This document shows, one piece after another, positions 1 to 9,333 of a stretch of DNA of 64,000 nucleotides (its first letter is position 1; each line of letters opens with the position of its first letter). Origin of the DNA: Anthoceros angustus (Eukaryota > Streptophyta > Anthocerotopsida > Anthocerotales > Anthocerotaceae); contig MU008150.1 in assembly GCA_010909165.1 (NCBI GenBank), forward strand, positions 558,001 through 622,000, given 5' to 3'. Both the position numbers and the translations under genes were made by a program. The notes under the pieces were generated by a model that was given only the letters and a program-made list of their open reading frames with translations, made no database searches and was not told where the DNA came from.

Positions 1-427
1 AGAGCAGGTAGAAGCAACGTGACGCACTGATGATGAAAATTGCTTGGATTTTGCTGCTGCTTGTCGCATCTTGCACATGCGCCTGGCACCGTCCCTGCTG
101 TCGATCAAACGTCCACACCAACTCCTTGACTGTTGAAGGAAGTCTCAGATGCCGTCTGCTTTGAATCAACAAACGACATTGTTCTAATTCCCTTCAACTC
201 CCCAAGCACGTCCGGAAGTCTCCCTTTTCCCAGCTACCGACATTGTGAGCCCGGACATCTCCTTTTCCCAGCTACCAACATTGTGTGCAATGCAGCGGAA
301 TAGACATGCTTAGAGAAGCCGTTTGCAAGCCAGGAGCTCTGGCTTTGTTTTGTCGTGCACAAGACGCAGATGTCTTAAAACCTGCTGAATAGGTGAGGGA
401 AGAGACAGAAATCGGGCATTACAGAGA
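1..427. other. Upstream region of the LysM gene, nothing recognised
   Basis: No coding similarity or RNA gene is recognisable. The stretch should hold the promoter and 5' leader of the gene that starts at 428. The phrase cttttcccagctaccgacattgtg and a near copy occur about 35 bp apart at 228-285, a short local duplication. Confidence 0.5.
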
Positions 428-2218
428 ATGGCAGCTCGCAGATCCGGCACGGTTAGGTGCGACGAGCTCGTCCTTGTCTTGCTGCTCTTCAGGTTGCTCT
501 TTGGAGCTGAGGGCCAGGCTGTGCCGGCGGCCTGCCCGGCCACCTGCACGGATGCGCAGGCGTATTTCATTGCCAGCCCGACTGCCCCTTCTCCTTTCAC
601 TTTTGGAGCGATTGCCAACAACTTCAACATCGCCGTTGTGGATCTGGCGGGAGCAAACAACGAGGACTTGACAGATCTTTCGACAGTCGGAGGCATTATT
701 GTGCAGGCCTCTGGAGAAGTGCGAGTGCCCCTCCCGACCTGTTCCTGCAAGGGAGGGGTATACACCGCAGACAATGTCACCTACACGGTGCAATCTGGAG
801 ACAGCCTGTCCGCCATTGCGTCGGTGACCTATGGCGGACTCGTTATTTACCAGGACATAGCTACCGCGAACAACATCGGCGATCCTTCCCTGATAGAGGT
901 GTGATGTCCACTGGATGCGGTTTGGAAACCTTGCTTTCGCTTCCATCTCTGACACAAGGCTCTGGATCCGATTTCTCTGCTCTGTTTGTGCAGCCTGGAC
1001 AGCAGTTCGTCATCCCTATTCCTTGCACTTGCGTGGCACGGCCTGAAACTCCGCCCGCAGTGGCTCTGTCCTACGTGATCGTTCTCAACGACGACTATAC
1101 TCTGGTTGCGAGCAAGTTCAACACAAATGCAGATGCTGTTGTGTCACTCAACCCTTCTGTGAATGCTTCTGCCCTGGTTGCAGGCCAAGTGATCGAGGTT
1201 CCTCTTCCTGGTAAAATCACAACGCCAACGTAGCAGTCATACAAGACAGACTCCATGTGATGCTCCTTTTCCTTGATCTGACATGGAACTGACAAGATGG
1301 TGTTTGATTCATCCATCCTGTACACTGTCAGCTTGCTCTTTCAATCTGTCAACTGGGAGTCTCCTGGTGGCCTACGATGCCTACACTGTCACTGCAGGCA
1401 CCTGCGTGCAATGCAATTGCAGGGCTTCGGAGTCAGGGGATCCTACTGGCGAATGTGTGCCATTCCCGGCCTCCGATTCCTGCTCCGCCAGCTTGACGTG
1501 CCCTGGCACGAACCTGACCATCGGGAGCTCAATTACAGTACAGAAAACGGCTTCCTCCTGTGAGGTCACCACATGCTCATACGACGGATACTCCACTTCG
1601 GCAGGCATACTCACCAAGTAAGTAACAAGTCATGTGCTGCTGGACGGTAGTACTGATGGTGCCTTGCCCAGCTACTCAACCTATGCATGTCATGCCCGTG
1701 ATGCTCTGCTTGCAACTTGCAACTGGCATTTACAGCCACTGATCGATGTAACGTGTCCTGTCGCTGGTGGTGCAGAGTGCAGAACGAAACCGTGACTGGA
1801 ATCTGTTCAGGTGAGAATGCCAGACCTAGAACCAACAGGGCATGCCAGCTTGCGTATGGGTGCATACAGTGTGCATTCCGTGATATGTCAGGTCGGGGCA
1901 GGACACGGCAGGGCATGAGTGTATGGTTGTGTGGTGACGTCTTGGATTGACAAGTCTGTGGTCGTGCTTGATGCAGAGATTGCAACACCCCCGCCTCCTC
2001 CACCTACCCCAGCTGGAGCGCCACCCCCTCAAGCATCGCCACCCACAACATCACCCCCTGCCCGCACACTGTTCCCGCCTCCTCCTCCTACCACGCCGGG
2101 TTCGAATCCTGGTTCCGGCTTGTCTGCCCCACCTCCAAGTTCACCCGCAGTGCTGAATGAAGCGTGGCCTGCCCTCATCCTGGCAACATTTGCTGCCATT
2201 CTGAGCACCCTCCTGTAA
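428..2218 (+). CDS. LysM domain-containing GPI-anchored protein (LYM/CEBiP-like)
   Basis: Five exons fit GT-AG borders and keep one frame: 428-898, 994-1210, 1332-1617, 1776-1810 and 1977-2218, giving about 416 residues. Residues 1-30 are a signal peptide with the run VLVLLLFRLLF. Two LysM repeats follow: VTYTVQSGDSLSAIA near residue 120, and SYVIVLNDDYTLVASKFN, followed by LNPSVNASALVAGQVIEVPLP, near 180-225. CxC pairs (CSC, CTC, CNC) flank them as in plant LYM proteins. A Pro/Ser-rich stretch then precedes a hydrophobic C-terminus (PALILATFAAILSTLL), the usual GPI-attachment signal. Family members sit on the outer face of the plasma membrane and bind chitin or peptidoglycan fragments together with LysM receptor kinases. 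Neither ligand nor partner can be read here. The 35-nt fourth exon was chosen because it alone keeps the frame. The gene is tail to tail with SAMDC copy 1. No frame breaks were seen. Confidence 0.88.
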
Positions 2219-3361
2219 TTTTTCACCACGCTCTAAGCTTATTACATCACCCTCTTGCTCTTTCATTGCGAGTGTCCTGCCATTAATTTGAAAGAGTCCC
2301 CGTGACGTTCTCCACTTCATTCCTTCAAGGAATGAAGTGTCGGTTCAAGGATATTACGTACATATGTATAGATGTTCCTCCTCCACACGCAACGCAAAGC
2401 TGTGCAACCCAGGTCCCAGATTGGTGGGCACCGAGAGGACAGCGAGGGTGAAATGGCCGTGCGTACCATGGGGTGCAGGTTGGCAGGTTCAAATGGTGCA
2501 GTGGAAAGTTACAGATGCGATGCGGATATTGATTCAATCTGAGTGGTAGGATGGGCTGCGGGATGGCTGGATGCCGCTCCACAGCTTCTTTCTACTTTCC
2601 AGTAGAGTTGAATTAAAGTCATGTGGCGACTCGGTTGGGCTTGTGGACAAGGTATGGGCGGGCGAGATTGACATGAGCCGCCACAAAACAAATGGTTTAC
2701 TACTGCACTGCGCGTGGGTTGCCAGTCTTGCTGCACGGCGTGCTCTGGCAAATCAGAGCTCCTCCCTCTCTCAGGGCTCCTCCATACATGCAGAGATACA
2801 TATGTCTTTGTTTGGACTCGAGACAACCTAGGCTGCTGCAAGAATCCCTTGGAGACTGGTACGGTAAATCACTTCAACCCCGTAAGCTCATTGGTGGCTC
2901 TGAGACCGAGAAAAAGCACATGTATGCACACAGAGGGGTGTACTATGGCAGGATTCCTGCGAATCACGTGTGTGGCACACGCCAAGATATGCGACACAGA
3001 GATGCAGAACTCCCCTCAAGGCTGGGAGTGGTGTTACCTAACAACTCCCTATTTCTAGACCGGTCAACGCAACACAACTTGCAAGGTAGGATAGAAGCGT
3101 CTATGAGCCGTCAGTATATCTTGGAAGACAGTTAGACTTGCCACTGTTTATGCGGCAGAGGGAGGAAGGAAGGAGGAAGGAAACGGCAAACGGCAAACGG
3201 CAAACGGCAACTACTACTATACTAAACAAAGTCTGATCAAAACATAGCATATTACGTCTTGACAGACCCATGATAGGACACTAGAAGGACGGCAAGGCTA
3301 TCCAAATAGGTCTCTATGTGCCACACTAAAGAGGCAGGGCACCTTGAAGATGACATGCCCG
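2219..3361. other. Convergent intergenic region
   Basis: It lies between the 3' ends of the LysM gene (+) and SAMDC copy 1 (-), so it should contain both 3' UTRs. The ORFs here have no recognisable similarity. The only structured element is the microsatellite at 3157-3210. Confidence 0.6.
3157..3210. repeat. GGAA and AAACGGC microsatellites
   Basis: A run of GGAA-type units passes directly into four perfect copies of the 7-mer AAACGGC (3181-3208). Simple repeat, probably within a 3' UTR. Confidence 0.85.
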
Positions 3362-4571
3362 CTAGAAAGACTGCACCATCTTCTCCGACCCTGCCCACGG
3401 CTTCAACTTGGATGACATGGAAAGGTATTGGTGTTGCTCACTGATCTCGTTCAGCACCCTGGAAGTCTTGACGAGGCCGATATCTGCATCTCCGTTCTTA
3501 GCACACAACCGCTGTCGCAGGAGAGGCAGAGTGGTAACAGATGTACCGCTCCAGCTGCTGCCTCTCCTGAAGGTGTGATACACAACCACACTTCCGTCGG
3601 GAAACTCTTCCCGGAAGGTTCCATCACAGTAGTACCCGCGGGGGTAGACGGACGTGTTCCATGACGACGCCGTGCTGTCCATTCCAGTCACAAACAAAGC
3701 GACAGAGAGTATCTCAGGCTGGAAGACGCGGGCCGCTCTGTCCACCACCAGATGGAGCCCGATGTCTTCCGGCCCGTACCCCATGGCCTCGAAGCTGGCG
3801 TAGCTGAAGCCATCCTCCGGCGTCACATGGATGGTGGAGTGCGCTCCCCGCTCTAGCCCATTCATAGAATAGCCGCACGGATCGAACGCGAAATCTGATA
3901 TCTCCGACCCGGGCAGGATATCGGCGATGCCCGACACATGAGTCATCTCCACCGCCGTCGGGAGCACAGCAGTCTGAAATTGCGAAGCGCATCCCTGTCC
4001 AGTTGAGTCATGCACATCTCCAGAGTATAAACGGGATCAGACTCTCTGGGACACGCTCCTCGTCCACCGAATAGTAGACATGCCAGTTGTGAGCATCATC
4101 CGGACTTCCTCCCATCACGAACGACTTCCCTCCATCCTTCCCGAGATGCCCGAAGTACTTCTCCAAGAACCTCACCTCCTCCGTGAAACTGCCGTGCGGA
4201 AACGGCTGCACGTGAGGGAAAATGAAGGAGCCACGAGTATACTTGCAGCTCAAGGCTCTCAGAAGCAGCCGCGCCGCGGAGTCCAACAAGACGGGAACGG
4301 CCCGCAGCAGCTGCGTCGTCCCGCACGTCTTGATCACGATCTTGCGCGGGTAGACGAACAAACTCGACTCCGACAGCACGTACGAGTCGAAGAACTCGTT
4401 ACTCCGCTGAGAAACGATCGTGCACTCCGCGGCCTTCAGCATAGCATCAATCTCCACACGATCCATACCCCGCAGCCCCGGCCCCCGGAGATCCACCGAC
4501 TCCGGGCCTGCAGCCGCACCGAATCCGACTTCCAACCTCTTCTCAAACCCCTCGAACCCCGGCAAGCACAT
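3362..4571 (-). CDS. SAMDC: S-adenosylmethionine decarboxylase proenzyme, copy 1, two frame breaks
   Basis: It decarboxylates S-adenosylmethionine to supply the aminopropyl donor for spermidine and spermine synthesis in the cytosol. The intronless reading starts at MCLPGFEGFEKRLEVGF. It shows the self-cleavage site YVLSESSLF, where the serine becomes the pyruvoyl cofactor, the KTCGTT catalytic cysteine, and FDPCGYSMNG and TIHVTPEDGFSYASFE near the C-terminus. An in-frame upstream ATG (4635-4637) would add 22 residues. I prefer 4571 because copy 2 starts at the same place. Two single-base losses, near 4040 and 4000, shift the frame around DPVYTLEMCMTQLD. The frame that continues matches copy 2, and the first loss lies by a CCC run, so sequencing error is likelier than decay. 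The gene is head to head with copy 2 and carries its own uORF pair. Confidence 0.9.
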
Positions 4572-4710
4572 CTTCTCACTCTCCGCCCGCGCTTCCTGCA
4601 CAAACGGCACCCCCATCCCTCCCCCGTCCGACGCCAAAAGGATCAGCGAAACCTACACCCCCGCGTCCCTACCGATCCTCCTCCACCCACACCTCTTGCA
4701 TGCAGCGATA

Positions 4711-4860
4711 TCAGGATGGCTCGCGCCCGCAGTCGGAGTAGGCAGCGCTGCGGAACTTCTCAATTCCCCCTCGCGGCCGGATGTCTTCGATCAGGTAGCC
4801 CAGAACACTCTCGTGCTGGCACCGGTTAACCCTGCCACTCCGAAGCTTGCTTCCGTCCAT
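4711..4860 (-). promoter_or_regulatory. SAMDC copy 1 small upstream ORF (49 codons)
   Basis: The leader encodes a 49-residue peptide that ends in the plant SAMDC uORF signature: LGYLIEDIRPRGG, then IEKF and a C-terminal SDCGREPS next to the stop. In plants this peptide stalls or represses translation of the main ORF when polyamines are high. Its stop is 139 nt before the main start. Position, length and peptide match the family, so the regulation is inferred with good support. Confidence 0.93.
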
Positions 4861-4868
4861 CATAACAT
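4860..4868 (-). promoter_or_regulatory. SAMDC copy 1 tiny upstream ORF (ATG TTA TGA)
   Basis: A two-codon ORF whose TGA shares its final A with the ATG of the small uORF. This one-base overlap is the classic plant SAMDC arrangement in which the tiny ORF limits initiation on the small uORF. Confidence 0.92.
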
Positions 4869-5244
4869 TCGCACCGGGAGATCTCCACCCCGCCGATCAC
4901 AATTCTTGCTCGTCTCCTCCCTTCTCCCACTTGCCGGCTCCCGCCGCACCCGCCGCCGCCGCCACACCACAGCAACACTTCAATGTCACAACCTCGCACC
5001 AAACCCTCGCCCGGCGCGAGCGCAGCGAAAGCAGCAGCAGGAAGAGCACCAAACCCTTGCCGCGCAGCGCGGCAGCGATGACAGCCGCCCAAACAGACGA
5101 GAGAGCAAGGCAGCGGTGATGGCGCGGCGGCGGAGCGCGATGCGCAAGACAGAAGGCGCGGAAGAGAGCAAGGGCGCAGGAGAGACGCAAGGAGCGATAA
5201 AGGGAAAAAAGAGAAATGTGCAAGCGTGGAGTAAAGGGGAAGGG

Positions 5245-5252
5245 ATTATATA
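5245..5252 (-). promoter_or_regulatory. Candidate TATA box of SAMDC copy 1
   Basis: The minus strand reads TATATAAT in a GC-rich context, about 380 nt upstream of the tiny uORF. That suits the long leader of plant SAMDC transcripts. It is the only strong TATA-like site close upstream. No transcript evidence is available. Confidence 0.45.
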
Positions 5253-5787
5253 TGCGCGGCGGAGGCGGGTTTCCGGGTCCAGCCACCACACGCCACCGGG
5301 TGGGCCGGGGCCCTAGGCCCTTCCCTCGCCTTTACTCCCAAGCGCGATCCCCGCAAACGGGTGGGCGAGTTAAGTTAGGGCACGGCCGCACGCTGGAGCT
5401 CTTCCTGGAAGGTGAGTCGACTCGCCACTTGGCCGCCTCGCCATACGTTCTCCCCCACGTTCCAATTTTATCGAATCCCATTCCGGTTGTGGGCGACATG
5501 GCCCATGGCAGCCTTGCCTTCCTATTATCTCATGCCCTCCTTCAACCTTCCTTCCCTCTCTCCCTCCCACACCCGGCACGATACGATATAAAATTATCCC
5601 TCTTTGGTTGAAGTAGAAAATGTGTCAGTATGCAACATGAAATTGCGGAGTTTCAGTGGCAGCATGGTTAAGTGCATCCAACTTCTCCTGGGCCATCCAT
5701 CAAGGTTATTATATAGGATATGGAGTACATCAATTATTTTTCTTTTTTGTGATTTGATTTAAGTACGCATATCTATAAAAAAAAAAA

Positions 5788-5878
5788 TTTAAGTGTTATG
5801 ATAGTACATGGCGGTTTTTAGGAGAGGACAAACCGAAACGAACATAAGACGCGCCATGTACTACCATAGCACTTTAAA
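5788..5878. repeat. Palindrome 1 with the shared loop
   Basis: The left arm 5788-5813 and right arm 5852-5878 are inverted copies with about two internal mismatches plus a small shift at the outer end. They enclose a 38-nt loop (5814-5851) that contains TTTTAGGAGAGGACAAAC and, further on, ACGAACATAAGACG. Palindrome 2 has nearly the same loop but different arms. Confidence 0.9.
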
Positions 5879-5882
5879 GAAA

Positions 5883-6010
5883 AAGTTAGCACCTATAACA
5901 CCATATGTACCGGACAGTAAGTGAGGATTTTAGGAGAGGACAAACTAAAACGAACATAAGACGCTTCCTCACTTGCTGTCTAGTACATATGGTGTTATAT
6001 GTGCTAACTT
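5883..6010. repeat. Palindrome 2 with the shared loop
   Basis: The arms 5883-5927 and 5966-6010 pair over 45 positions with four mismatches. The loop (5928-5965) matches that of palindrome 1 at about 34 of 36 positions, in the same orientation. The arms of the two palindromes are not copies of one another. Only five bases separate the two structures. Confidence 0.92.
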
Positions 6011-6047
6011 GTTCTTTGCAGGAAGGTATTCTTAGGATATGTACTGT

Positions 6048-6190
6048 GTCATAGGAGTTGTAGTACTTTAAATGAGCTTTCACTCAAGTGCGCATTATTT
6101 GGCACCTATGTGTACATCCTTTCATTTCCTAGGATGAGGTGTCATAAGAGTTATAGTACTTTAAAGCTTTCACTTAAGTACGCGGTGTTG
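6048..6190. repeat. Degenerate direct repeat
   Basis: GTCATAGGAGTTGTAGTACTT at 6048 recurs as GTCATAAGAGTTATAGTACT at 6141, each followed by a matching gctttcac...aagt segment. A weaker third trace (gtcataagagct) lies near 6306. The period is about 93 bp. Confidence 0.7.
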
Positions 6191-6515
6191 AAAGGCGATG
6201 ATAAGAGCAATTTTCAAGACAGGGTTAGATGCTCAAAATGAAAGTGATGTTCCCTACATTGCCAGTCCATTTGTATACATCCTTTCATCTCTTGAGATAG
6301 GATGTCATAAGAGCTACACTACATAATTTGTTGCTCTTCTTCAAGTTTGCATATCTATTGCTCTTTCAAGGTCGTGATAGGACAAATGGGGACAACCAAA
6401 AGTGATGCTTCTTGGCTTTATATAGTATTTATGTGTACATCTTGTCATCGCCTAGGATGCCGTGCCAAGAAGTTGGATGTGATCTTCACTTCACTATTTT
6501 TGCACTCCATTTTCA

Positions 6516-6847
6516 GATTCTGTGTTCACTTCAGTGGCAGCTCTTAATTCAGGTCCTCCAAAAATGACAAATAAATGCTCATATTTCAGGTCCTTAGATA
6601 GCTTTTTGCACCTTGTGGGTCTTGTGTAAGAGAAACCATCGTGCCTTGCTGAACCCTAATATGAATGGAACATGTTGGTTTGTGATTCTTTGTTCACTTC
6701 ACTGGCAGCTCTTAATTCAGGTCCTCCAAAAAATAAATGTTCATATTTCAGGTACTTAGATAGATTTTTGCACCCTGTGTGTCTTGCACAAGAGAAACCA
6801 ACGTGCCTTATAGAACCCTTACAGCTTACAGGGATGGAACATGTTGG
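6516..6847. repeat. Tandem duplication, unit about 165 bp
   Basis: Copy 1 (6516-6678) and copy 2 (6684-6847) both begin gattct.tgttcacttca, both contain ggcagctcttaattcaggtc and both end ggaacatgttgg. They differ by scattered substitutions and short indels, so the duplication is not recent. Confidence 0.88.
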
Positions 6848-7053
6848 ATAATATACTACAAAACGATGATAGAGCTTTGATACATATTGCCTCCAGGGTA
6901 GCGGTATATCTAAACATGCATCGGACTTGGATCTCATAAGTCCATGGGGTAGAGCTCTAAGGTTAGGTTCTTCAAGTGCAAAAGATTAAATAATCTCAAT
7001 TTTAGGTCTTGGATCACAAGGAATTTATGTGTTTTTCAGTTTCGATACCAATT

Positions 7054-7213
7054 CAAGCCTATCTATATATGTATGAAGCTTACCATCATTTTTTATGGTT
7101 TACTTGCCTTCCCTATTTAGGTGATGCTTCATTATTCTTTCAAGCCTATCTATATATGTATGAAGCTTACCATCCTTGCCTTCCCTATTTAGGTGATGCT
7201 TCATTTTTCTTCA
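7054..7213. repeat. Tandem duplication, unit 87 bp
   Basis: CAAGCCTATCTATATATGTA at 7054 recurs at 7141. Both copies continue through atgaagcttaccatc and on to gccttccctatttaggtgatgcttcatt. Copy 2 lacks about 15 bp from the middle. Confidence 0.88.
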
Positions 7214-7325
7214 TGGTTTACCGTTATATGTGTGTATGTTCTAGTAGGTATCTGGTTTTTGGACTATTTGGTTTTTCTTCTTCTTCTTCTTCTTATATTT
7301 ATAAATTAAATAGAGTAAACTTGTG

Positions 7326-7335
7326 TATATATATA
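7326..7335 (+). promoter_or_regulatory. Candidate TATA region of SAMDC copy 2
   Basis: A TATATATATA run about 450 nt upstream of the tiny uORF, at a distance like that in copy 1. The surrounding sequence is AT-rich, which weakens the call. Confidence 0.3.
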
Positions 7336-7782
7336 CTTTATTGAGTACTTTTTATATTTAATTTATGGTTATCTTCTGTGGATAAGATAGGGTATGTTTT
7401 TCCTTGTCGACAAGTGGGTTCAGTTGCTGATAAACAAAGGTTTCCATCTTGCTAACCTCCTGATTCTTTGCTTGTCTTAGCCTTGGAGTTGCCTTCGTCG
7501 TCCTCGCGCGGCCTGTTGAAGCAAGCCAAGTGAAGGAAAGCTGAGGACGCTTTCTTCTTGCCTGTTGGTTTTCTTCCATCGCCTTCCTCGGCTTCGCGCT
7601 TTCTGCGGCTTTGTGGTTGCGTCAGCATTGCGACGCTTGCTTAGATGCTGGTTGGCTTCCTGCGAACCTAGGGTTTTGTGCTTGAGGCCCAACCGCAGCG
7701 GCTTTGGCTTCGGCCGCATCCTTGGAGAAGGGCACGAATCCTGCAGATTGTTATCGCTGGCGCTGGAGTTCGATCAGGTGGG

Positions 7783-7791
7783 ATGTTATGA
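7783..7791 (+). promoter_or_regulatory. SAMDC copy 2 tiny upstream ORF (ATG TTA TGA)
   Basis: Identical to the tiny ORF of copy 1. Its stop overlaps the ATG of the small uORF by one base. An ATG at 7788 in frame with the small uORF also exists, but the 7791 start reproduces the conserved arrangement. Confidence 0.92.
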
Positions 7792-7943
7792 TGGAAGGGA
7801 ACAGGAAGTCGCGGGCTAAGTCGCAACCGGATCACCAACACGAGAGTGCCCTCGGATATCTGATTGAAGACATCCGTCCGCGGGGAGGAGTGGAGAAGTT
7901 CCACAGTTGTATCTACTCCGACTGCGGGCGGGAGCCTTCCTGA
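7791..7943 (+). promoter_or_regulatory. SAMDC copy 2 small upstream ORF (50 codons)
   Basis: It encodes a 50-residue peptide with LGYLIEDIRPRGG, then VEKF, and ends SDCGREPS directly before TGA. The N-terminal third differs from copy 1, while the C-terminal 30 residues are nearly the same, as expected if that part acts in the ribosome. The stop lies 199 nt before the main ATG at 8143. Confidence 0.94.
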
Positions 7944-8142
7944 CAGGAGGAAAGAGGTGACCTTCTTGCTTTCGGATCCACCTCGTAGGTCTTGATTGGC
8001 CACGCCAATTTGAGTACCCATGTTGGATCGCTAGCAGGCAGGTGTAGGGGCGGGGAGGAATTGCAGTGGAGGAAGTTAGTTTGGAAGCGGACGGGATTTG
8101 ATCCGGAGGGAAAACGATTCGGGCAGGCTCGGGGAGAGGGAA

Positions 8143-9333
8143 ATGTCGTTGCCAGGGTTTGAGGGATATGAGAAGAGGCTGGAGGTTGGATTTGCGGGGC
8201 CTTTTGCTGCCCAAGGAATGGGATTGCGCGCCATGGCCCGTGCAGAAATTGATGCCATGCTCAAGGCAGCTGAGTGCACAATTGTGTCTCAGCTGAGCAA
8301 TGAGCATTTCGACTCCTACGTTCTTTCGGAGTCGAGTCTGTTTATCTACCCTCGCAGCATGGTGATCAAGACGTGCGGCACCACGCAGCTGCTGGAGGCT
8401 GTGCCCGTCTTGTTGGCTTCAGCTTCCCGGCTGCATCTCAGAGCTGTGAGCTGCAGGTATACTCGTGGTTCTTTTAATTTCCCTGCAGTGCAGCCCTATC
8501 CGCACAACAGCTTCAGGGAGGAGGTGAAGTTTTTAGACAGGTTTTTCGGCCATCTTGGCGGACAGGACGGCGGGGAGTGGGTGGTTATGGGCCAGGATGA
8601 AGATCGCCACAAGTGGCATGTTTACTACGCAGTGGAGGAGGGAGCATTGTGCAGGGAGACTGATCCTGTGTACACGGTGGAGATGTGTATGACTCAGCTC
8701 GACACCCTGTGTGCTTCACAGTTTCAGAAAAGTGTGCTCCCCTCGGCCTTGGAAATGACAAAAGTATCAGGGATTGCAGATATCTTACCTGGATCGGTAA
8801 TCTGCGATTTCGCATTCGATCCCTGTGGCTATTCAATGAATGGGATGGAGAGAGCGGCATACTCCACCATCCATGTGACTCCGGAGGATGCCTTCAGTTA
8901 TGCCAGCTTCGAGGCCAAGGGTTACAACGAAGAAGACATGACATTGCAAGCTCTCCTGGACAGAGCCGCCGCCGTGTTCAGGCCGGAAGTATTTTCTGTG
9001 GCGTTGTTTCTGACAGGAGATAACACTAGGGCGTCTACCTGGAACACCTGTGTCTATCCTCGAGGTTATTTTTGTGACAGAACATTCAGGAAAGAGTTAT
9101 CAGGAGGAAGCGTGGTTGTCTATCACACTTTCAGGCGATCCAGCATTTGGAGCGGCTCCTCCATTGCCCCTCGGCCTTTACTCCCACAGCAGACTTCTGT
9201 GAACGTGGATGACGACACACCCAAGACTGTTCAGGGTCTGGACGACGATGGATCCGCCCATCTCTTCCTGCCCTTACCATCTTCAGAGCTCAACCCGTGG
9301 ACACTTCCAGAGAAGATGGTGGTGTCTTTCTAG
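8143..9333 (+). CDS. SAMDC: S-adenosylmethionine decarboxylase proenzyme, copy 2, intact
   Basis: A single uninterrupted exon of 396 codons, slightly longer than typical plant SAMDC. It starts MSLPGFEGYEKRLEVGF, the conserved beginning with the active-site glutamates. An ATG 45 nt upstream is in frame but adds a non-conserved tail. Other landmarks are the processing site YVLSESSLF, KTCGTT with the catalytic cysteine, FDPCGYSMNG and the TIHVTPEDAFSYASFE region. The enzyme cuts itself into alpha and beta chains and makes decarboxylated AdoMet for polyamine synthesis. Expression should be controlled by the tiny/small uORF pair in its leader. It is the paralog of copy 1 in opposite orientation and has no frame breaks, which makes it a good internal control for the errors elsewhere. 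Confidence 0.97.
   Translation: MSLPGFEGYEKRLEVGFAGPFAAQGMGLRAMARAEIDAMLKAAECTIVSQLSNEHFDSYVLSESSLFIYPRSMVIKTCGTTQLLEAVPVLLASASRLHLRAVSCRYTRGSFNFPAVQPYPHNSFREEVKFLDRFFGHLGGQDGGEWVVMGQDEDRHKWHVYYAVEEGALCRETDPVYTVEMCMTQLDTLCASQFQKSVLPSALEMTKVSGIADILPGSVICDFAFDPCGYSMNGMERAAYSTIHVTPEDAFSYASFEAKGYNEEDMTLQALLDRAAAVFRPEVFSVALFLTGDNTRASTWNTCVYPRGYFCDRTFRKELSGGSVVVYHTFRRSSIWSGSSIAPRPLLPQQTSVNVDDDTPKTVQGLDDDGSAHLFLPLPSSELNPWTLPEKMVVSF

Noticed and set aside
2095-2115. T-loop-like GGGTTCGAATCC suggesting a tRNA
   Set aside because: It lies in the Pro/Ser-rich last exon of the LysM gene, and no D-arm, anticodon arm or acceptor stem pairs around it.
3362-4571. SAMDC copy 1 as a pseudogene
   Set aside because: Both breaks are single missing bases beyond which the conserved reading continues, and its uORF pair is perfect. 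The same error type is found in most other genes of the window.
4080-5316. Plus-strand ORFs of 249 and 298 codons opposite SAMDC copy 1
   Set aside because: Antisense shadows of the SAMDC coding region and leader; no independent family match.
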